Assembly: GCA_016648135.1 (NCBI GenBank)
Contig: JADDOH010010865.1
Coordinates: 53,087-117,086 of the forward strand
DNA from: Agrypnia vestita
Taxonomy: Eukaryota > Arthropoda > Insecta > Trichoptera > Phryganeidae
Length of the DNA stretch: 64,000 nt
Direction: 5' to 3'
Part shown: positions 56,281-64,000 of the stretch, piece by piece
How the letters are laid out: each line of letters starts with the position of its first letter
Numbering within the stretch: the stretch's first letter is position 1
Translations under genes and position numbers: made by a program
The notes under the pieces: model-generated
The model's input: the letters and a program-made list of their open reading frames with translations, nothing else
What the model was told of the DNA's origin: nothing
Database searches by the model: none

Positions 56281-58955
56281 ATATATTTAATTCTTTTTAT
56301 AAAGTTCTATTTACGAAATCATCATTTTTAACATTGTAATGTCGTATTGAATTTGGGGCCTGTTTTTTTTATTATTTTACTCTTTTTTTATTATTTATTT
56401 GTTATCATCCCATGACGCTGTCTTATGCCTTAAACGAAATGCATTATTTTCATATCTTCTTTTACTACATATAGTGTCCTCCACTAGTTTCGATCCTAGA
56501 TCATTCTCACAGTTAAGGGGGTATTGTGGTCTAGAGACATGAATTTTAGGTATTTTTAAGTGTAAAAAAAAACTAAACAATATTTTTACCATTCGTTATT
56601 TTACCAGATTTTTTATTGATGTTTGAAGAATACATAAAAAAAATGAAAAATACATATAAAATGGGAGGTCTCAAAACAATGACGCGCCCTGGTTGAAATG
56701 ATTTCAACCCTCCTGGTAATCTAAAACAAAAAAATTATTGATTCTTAATAAATAAAAAAATGCCGCTATTGTCCGAACTTTGGAGAAGTAAAAAAAATAG
56801 CGGCTGTTTGAAATAAAAATACATTTTTTACCATTTTTTTTAACTTTTTAGAATTTTTAAAAATAATAAATAATTTAATTTTGTTATAATTCTACTGGGT
56901 ACAGACGTAGTATAGAGAAGGTTCACACAAAATTTCAAGCAAATCGGTCCTGTATCGGTACACTATCATGTCATCTGTCTCGAAAAAGGGAGTTTCAAGA
57001 AAAGTTAAAACGCGTTTAAAGTTAATATTAAAACTGGTAATTCAACTGAACACTAAATATGAAAAGATTATTCCAAAATACGTTGGAACAACCTTCGGTT
57101 ATTTTATTTCAAAATATTTATTTATTAATAGTAAGGAAGGTTTTATGGAGGAACACGACCGCGGGCAGACGGAGAATCCCTACCATCCAATGCCAAATTC
57201 GCTCCGGCCGGGCCGGTTAAGGTGGCGGGTCACTAAAACAGCTATATCTCCGAAAATAATTAGAATTTTGAAAAATCCGCCTAAGGACATATTCTTAAAG
57301 GTTTAAGCTTTGAAAATATGAAAAAAATTGAATTTTTCAAATTTCAAATTGCTAGAATACCCGCTTAAATTCAACGTCTCTCCAGTCAAATGCATCCATC
57401 CTTTTCGTGGTACTCTTCTGCCCAAATTTGTGCCCTAGTTAATTTTTCAAAAATTGGAAAAAGATTTTGTTACTATCCTACTCCATTATTTTAATTGAAT
57501 GTTGTTTGATTTTGATGATGATGAATGAATTTAATTGAATGTGAAAAAAAAAGTTGAATAATTAAGTCATTCCATTAAAAAAATATATTATTTTATATAT
57601 ATAATAAAAAACCTTTTATAAAAATTTCATGTGAATATTATCATACTTGTATTATTTATCACATAGTTTCTGCACGATAAATAAACAGTTAATTATTTTT
57701 GGACCACCTCCTTTCCTACGATTCTCATTACCTTTAGGTCACGGCGAAGCGTCTGCATCGAATCGGAATGTTTTATCTAATTGTCGCGATTGAAAACAGA
57801 TGGCGATAGTCTTCTAGTGACAGGGCAATATTATATTATTTATTATTAGCAATTATGTTTTTTTTTATTCAAATGGAAAGTTGCGAAGGTACAGACCGAG
57901 GTTGACCGGCTGACAAAGCTGCAGTTTGAAAAAAATTAATAGCCAATTTTACGATCTAACGAAGCCAATTGTTGAATTTGATTGTTTAGATTAAATGAAT
58001 GGAGTATTTTTTTAACTGAGATCGCAATCAGTATACACTTATCAAATTGATATAACCGGATATTCTGGATACTACTGCAGGCTGAAATCATTTATAATAA
58101 TTAGAAATGTCAATAAAACTTTTATTTTTGTACGTGGACTTGTATTTGATTCAATTGAATGATTATATCCGCGAAGTGACAGTCGGCCTTAAGCACGAGC
58201 ACCGGATATGATTAAAAATCATTATTGCGCCTTAATAAAGTATTCCTCGGAATTGCTGCAACCCATTGCCATAAAAATTCATAACCTTCCGATTCCATCT
58301 TTATCTTACACATAAAAATAATTAAATCTAAATCATAAACATATGGTTTCAAGAGCAATTATCAGTTGTAAAACTGCCAATATTGCAGACAATCATTTTC
58401 AAACGTCAGTCTCATTTTCGTCGGTTGCATTGTGACGGTTTTTTCTATATCCCTCATATTTATGCAGTACCTCAGATCAAAGTCTGAGAATTACGGGGTT
58501 GAAGGGATTGCACGTAGGCTCTCACCATTCACCATATACGCACGACAAGATTTTGTACCCTTCGTCTGAACGTTAGTCCCACTTGTGAAACAAACGGCTC
58601 TGAAACAGAACCAAATGGCTCTGTAATTTCTAGATAATTATTATAATTATCATAAAAATAAACCATCTACATTTTTATGCCTAGAACATCCCATACCACC
58701 GTAGCACACATTGCCTACCGGTTGTGCCTCGATTTATTCCCAAACACCTTGTCCCTTGTATCATTATGCATGCAAAACGCAGTTTACCGAACATGGTGTT
58801 TTTCAAGAACGTAACCCTCGCTTATTCAAATTGACATTCTTAACCCGGTTTCAGTTTTTACTATTTACAGAAAAACTGGTACTCGACATTACACGGTCAT
58901 TACTCATTTACAATACGTAAATCATTTACAATAATAATATTGTTACACGTTTAAA
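56281..58955. other. No recognised gene
   Basis: Mostly AT-rich. GGTTGAAATGATTTCAACC at 56691-56709 is a perfect short palindrome. A 112-codon frame (56968-57306) has basic, low-complexity residues and no domain. Confidence 0.35.
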
Positions 58956-58959
58956 AAAA

Positions 58960-59520
58960 TATAAGTGGCTGTATGTTTACGTCGACCTCATCGCTGTCAA
59001 TCGGAGGGAATGAAAAAAAAACTGTCTGGCAACATTTCGTGTCATTCCATTTTATGACTAAAATTATGCCATTTCCAACGACTGACTGTCTCGGCGCACG
59101 GGCAATCGGCGGCCCGGTCGCCCGACCACCTCGCCATATGGCGCCGGATCTATGCAAATGCGACCGCCGCTAACGAACCCAACATTTCGATTTTGGCACT
59201 ATATTGGCCCGCGCAGGGCTCAACGAGGTGTACGCTGCAGGCTAAAAGATTACTTATTTCTCTCAATTATTTCTTGGCACATCATCCGCTGCTTCCTCTG
59301 TTGATCTCTTTGAAAAAATTGTTTACCCTTGAGCGTCGATGGCGTCGCTCGTTTATCGTCACCGCAAATGCTCGAGTTATTGGAAACTGCCGACTCTTCA
59401 TTCTCGACTTCATTCCTCCCGAAGTGATGAATCTGTAAATAAAGATGTATTATTAGGCAAGCAGTAACGCTCGCTAAAATAACATCACAATAAAATCCTT
59501 CCGGCACTGGCCCCGAGAAT
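58960..59520. other. GC-richer unique island
   Basis: Holds CGGCCCGGTCGCCCGACCAC (near 59112) and an ATGCAAAT octamer (59153-59160). Several overlapping frames; no domain. Confidence 0.3.
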
Positions 59521-60555
59521 TACGCACGTAGTTTACGTCTTTTACGGCTGTGTATGAAGTTGTGTTCTTTTGCTTTTTTCTCTGGGGTCCAATGCTAACG
59601 AAATGTCTATATTTTTTCAATTATTTGGACAACCGCCATTTCAAAGCATTGTGACGTAAGCCGAGATTTATAACATTCGTTTACCAAATCAATTTTACAG
59701 AGAAGTGATCTATCGTATTTCATCGATTAGAAGACGCACGTTTTTTAATTACCAACAATTAAATTACCATAAAAACCTTATTATAATAAACTAAACTTTA
59801 TCATTTTAATTATTTCTCCGATGACGCTCAGTTTACATCGTGAAGCTCTTCTACTTTCGTGCTCATATGAAAACGACAGAACTTTTCGTTTCAATGCTGC
59901 ACGGGGATTATAAAGAATACCAGCTCGATATCATTAATAATTATTTAATTTAAAAATAAGGTTTTTGGGGTTAAGTTGTGCCCCGTTCTGGAGCGGGAGT
60001 GTTAAGATCCTTTTTAAAAAATTAATTGTTTTTCACGATAACTTATTATTATCGATACGGTAACTCGTCAAATTTATGTTAGTAAGGTGCGTTTTCTTTA
60101 ATAATAATATTAATTTATTGGAAGGTAGTAAGAGTACATAGAAATTTGTAAAAATCTTAAGTAATAATAAAGTATATTAACAAATTAAATAAGAGGAACA
60201 TTAAGAAGAAGAAAATGAAATGAAGTACATATAACATATACACATAATAATTATCGACACACCGTTGAACAGATTATCTCGGTTGGGTAAAGCCAAGGAT
60301 AATGTCCGTATTCTCTCATGTAGAGATATCTCAGAAACTATCCTTTTTTATGTATCTATCCCTTCTAAAATAATGTTTCCCGTAAATTTATAGGCTATAT
60401 GTTTCCTATAAAATCTGGAATTCGATACATTCTAAATTAGTTATCCCCGATGACTGCTTTCAATTTTGTTTGGATATTCTGCCTTTGCGTTTCGACCTTT
60501 TTGGATTATCAACTTATGTATGTAGACTTGTAGATCCGTAGATCCGATAAAACTA
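59521..60555. other. AT-rich stretch without recognised features
   Basis: Nothing supported by eye. Confidence 0.5.
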
Positions 60556-61030
60556 TAATCCTTTTTGGAGTTGTTGGCGGCGCGGCCGTACGGATTATTG
60601 AGTTTTCAGATTTAGGTGCTGGGTTCAGGTAACCCTGGTCATCTTTTGAACTGTGTGGAAGACAATTTTCACCCGAGGATAATCGGTCCAACGCGCTGCG
60701 AGCAGAATGAAGACGCTCCGCTGCCGCGGCTGGACAAGGAGCGACGCGATGTTTCGCGCGCTTCCACGACGACTGCCGCTGCATGCGCGGTGCGCGGTGC
60801 GCGGTGCGCAGCTGCCCGCGCCCATCCTTCACCTGTGGTTTTAATTGCGCGCCGTATTTACAGACCGGAGGGTGAGCGGGTCGCCGCTTATGGGCAAGTC
60901 GAGCCGCACTCCGACCGGCCGCGAGATGACTTTTATTTCTGGCCAAGACAAAAGAATGTTGCCCGGGTCGACTTTTAGAAAGCTGCTCCTGCGTTGCATT
61001 TGTTTATTTCTCTCGTACAATAAGGAATTC
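60556..61030. other. Most GC-rich island of the window
   Basis: Contains (GCGCGGT)n-like CGCGGTGCGCGGTGCGCGGT at 60786-60805. Long frames are open on both strands (145 codons minus, 120 codons plus) because stop codons are rare in such DNA. The residues are Arg/Ala-rich and match no domain I know. Confidence 0.3.
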
Positions 61031-62690
61031 GACTCCTAATATGATTGCGTCACGCAGTGCTACTTTCTTGCTATCTCGCCAGATCATCCGATACGGGGAG
61101 TGTATTCCGATTGTGATTATTTTCGTCGTGGCGTTGATGTCTCTCGAAAGTAATTTCATTATTTTTAATGCTCGTTATGTCGGTCAGATAGAGCGACAGA
61201 ATTTCTGTCAATGTGTTGTGTTATTTTTACAATCAATTCTCTTCGCGAGGAAAAATTTTGTTCGTGTAGTTGAGGGTTGAATCGGATGTCGTTCGTCCAG
61301 TTCATTAGTCAGACATCCACGAAAAATCGAAATTTGAGTTGATTATGCAGTTTTATGTAAAAGTGTACCCTCTATCTGGTTCAATACTCAGATAACTCGT
61401 ACATGCAATCAAACTAATTATAATGAAGATAAACTTGTAAAGAATTAAATGAAATCTTGATGTTGTCTGGGTCTTTACTAAGATATTTCATGTCCTACAT
61501 TAGTGTATCAGACCGTATACATGCCTCCTGATGTTTTATAGTACTAAATCGAAAATGTCAGTTGTAAACCAAATCAACATAATTTAAGGTTAAATATCTT
61601 AAACCTAATAATTTTAACGACTCATATTGGAAAAAATTTCACCACTGACAAACGGAAATCGAATAATATTAAAAAATAAGTGTTACACGAAATAACTCCT
61701 GTAGGATAGAATTGGCTTATACTATAAGAATGCAGGCAGATTTGATTTAGTGCACAAATTTGCGGATACCTAAGATTGCGGATGTAAAATTGCATTCGCT
61801 TCTGTTATCTCTGTCCCTCTGCCATGGTTAGTATTCACTGGAGTTATTATGAAAATTTGTTGTTGCTGATTCAGATGATTCTTGTCAATTTAACCCAATT
61901 TGTTTTCTCTATAAGTTTTTATGATTATTTTGAAGAAAAAAAACGATTTTAAACACAAATAGCTGTCTCATTGAAGGTCATAGTTGTTGTCTGCAGATAG
62001 CAATAGTTATATCATCTGCAATTGTATATTGATTAAATTACTGGTAGGATTCGAAATGATTAAAACGACTATCCATTTTTCCAAACAAAACGCCTCAGAA
62101 AAAAAACTCAACTTCTAATCCACAAATCGTAAGTGTTTTTATCAGTACTAAATATTTAGACACCTGTTGACATAACACGTAAAACTCAGGCGTATATAAA
62201 TAATATTTGATTTATGGTGACCATTTGAGTATTGCTTTCCTCACTATCTCAAAACATACTATTTGGAGATGTTTGACTAATGAACTGGACGATAGATAAT
62301 CTATTTTAATATATTTTTCAAAAAAAAAATGGTCGATGTCGAGTATTATTCTGATTATTTATTATATTCAAATGTACCAGTTATGGGACCTGTTTGGTTA
62401 TTGCGCAAAAATGTGCTATGTATTTTTGCTACATGTAACAATAATAAGTCGTTTTTGACCCAAAATAAATTGGTGCCGATAGATTCAAGCCTTCAGTTGG
62501 ATTCAGTGGGTCACTACTGGAATTTTTTCAATTAAACATATAAAACCTGGATTACTTCAGAAGATCTGCATTGAACATACATATTAATATGTATATTAAA
62601 TAATAAAATACTATTATTACTGAATCTCTCGCTTTTCTTAATATGGATATAATAATATGCAACGGTTTTGAGTAATATACCTACATTTAC
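61031..62690. other. No recognised feature
   Basis: AT-rich from 61300. A 68-codon frame at 62329-62535 is not recognisable. Confidence 0.4.
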
Positions 62691-64000
62691 TTCACACAAT
62701 GCATGGTCGAGCGATCTCCGCTTTAGCAAGCAACGAGTGCCCTCCGACACCACCCTTACCAATGACGCGATTATTTCCCGGAAGGGGTGACTGACTGTGC
62801 CGCATTGTTTCCGCACTGCTTGTGCTCACTTTTTCCAACGACATTTCGAGCAGTGCATTGTCCCTTTTGAATCCATAGGGAGTATTCATATTATTTCACA
62901 CCGCTCGCTTCTCGACTGCCGTTATGTATTTTATGCTTTGTTTCGATTATAATTTTTAAAGAATTTATTTTAAGGCCGGTGACACACTACAAGGATATTC
63001 CGTCTCGGAACGCCGCTACACTTCTTTAAACACACTACTCGGATGATCGGTCGATCCATTTGCTTTGCCGATTTGACGCGACGGAAAAGACGCGGAAAGA
63101 TACGCGCAGTGAGACGCCGGCCTAAAAGCAGTAGTCTCAGGTCTCAGCTAATAATGTAAATAATATATATACATACTCATAATTACAATGGGCGCTAAGT
63201 ACAATCACTGCCAAGATATCCAAGATTATTTTTTCATATGATAAATCAAATGTACCTATTCCAACATTAATTAATCTTATTTCACACCCAAAAATACAAA
63301 TGATTGAAGAGTTGTACGTTGCAATAGAATTCAGTGCATTAGTGTCCGAAGAAGATGGCCATTGTGTTTTTCGTTACTTTTTCGTTTTTGTACTGATGTA
63401 AGTTATCAATAAAGTTGTCTAAATTCTGGGAAAGGCTATAGTTTAATCCGCTTTGCTAGCGATGCTATTCCATCGCTGAAAAGGTATGAATGTTTCACTC
63501 TCGACCTCACCAGAGACTAGGATGCGTTAACAATTATTCCAATACTGATGGATCTTCGATCGTACGGGAATTTGCAATTTTCAATTTCTTTTATTGGCGA
63601 ACGATATTTAATAAAATGTTTATAATACGTAATGCGATCGGAAAAAAGCCGTCGGATGCAGTATAAACAACAATTACTATTAAATTAATATCGCGTGTAA
63701 ATGCTAATTGAACGCGGACAATTGCCTAGGTACCATTTCGCTGGCCGTGCTCGTGGCGGTCTGCACTCCGTCTCCCTCGCTCGAGTGTTCGCTTTAAACA
63801 AAATTCCGCTCTCTTCTCGATTAAAACAGAGGGTTTGTGCTTTTAGCAAAACCATGTTTCGCGTCTTAAAGCTTTTATTGCTGTCAATATAATTTAATAT
63901 TTCTGTCCAAACCAATTTTCTTCTTGAATTTTCATCGCAAACCCGGCGCTCGGTAATATGAATGAGTTATATAAATATACCGAAACATAAAATTGATTAA
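62691..64000. other. Unique-looking DNA with two GC-richer patches
   Basis: Patches at 62700-62900 and 63690-63960. Nothing assigned in either. Confidence 0.35.

Noticed and set aside
60509..60978. Long open frames on both strands (145 codons minus, 120 codons plus)
   Set aside because: They overlap in the most GC-rich DNA of the window, where stop codons are rare. The residues are Arg/Ala-rich without a domain.
61528..61560. CCTGATG...TCGAAAATGTC as a ribozyme vestige
   Set aside because: The GA of CTGANGA and any plausible stem II are missing.
63330..63400. Possible first coding exon (ATGGCCATTGTG..., donor GTAAGT)
   Set aside because: An in-frame TGA precedes the donor and no second exon is recognisable.
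1..64000. CRISPR arrays, bacterial operons, tRNA or rRNA genes
   Set aside because: Regular spacer-repeat structure is absent, tandem units are transposon-derived, and tRNA-like boxes occur only in SINE contexts.

Overview
The window looks like insect (at least arthropod) nuclear DNA. It is AT-rich and has no operon-like or gene-dense structure. It carries non-LTR retrotransposon remains, tRNA-derived SINEs, piggyBac- and hAT-type elements with proper target duplications, Penelope-like fragments and one spliced gene remnant with GT/AG introns. I cannot name the species or order. I found no intact host protein-coding gene, tRNA gene or rRNA gene. Almost every open frame is noise in AT-rich or GC-richer DNA. 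Interpretations of element families rest on recognition of motifs by eye, not on database searches.

Layout. 0-10 kb: a tandemly expanded dispersed repeat (80-722), two single copies of the same family, a foldback MITE, an RTE-like LINE (6916-8933) whose reverse transcriptase has lost its first catalytic block, and a second LINE 3' end beside another foldback MITE. 10-20 kb: two Penelope-like (PLE) remnants on the minus strand (12191-12485 and 15526-15878), hAT MITEs, several LINE 3' ends, and an array with paired ribozyme-like motifs (18.5-19.0 kb). 20-30 kb: tRNA-derived SINEs, a perfect 95-bp inverted repeat with a ribozyme-like motif in each arm, a 935-bp hAT-like element and a 1269-bp piggyBac derivative. 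30-40 kb: a perfect 75-bp palindrome nested in a PLE-type inverted pair, a three-exon Mutator-like transposase-domain gene remnant (33290-34516), a segmental duplication and more foldback DNA. 40-64 kb: further repeats, LINE remains (the best is 51070-52260, with an FADD box), a 502-bp hAT MITE, a 64-nt poly(A) tract, and several GC-richer islands in otherwise repeat-poor DNA.

The unifying observation is a set of at least nine hammerhead-ribozyme-like motifs from about seven unrelated sequence families. Each has the order CTGANGA, stem II, GAAAC, short palindromic stem III. Several are closed by a complementary stem I. Two lie directly downstream of PLE coding remnants on the same strand, which fits the known association of hammerhead motifs with Penelope-like retroelements. 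Most occur as inverted pairs. Unusually, all families share one extra A or T between the CTGANGA box and stem II. That makes them either a variant ribozyme or a conserved non-cleaving relative, and it is the point most worth testing.
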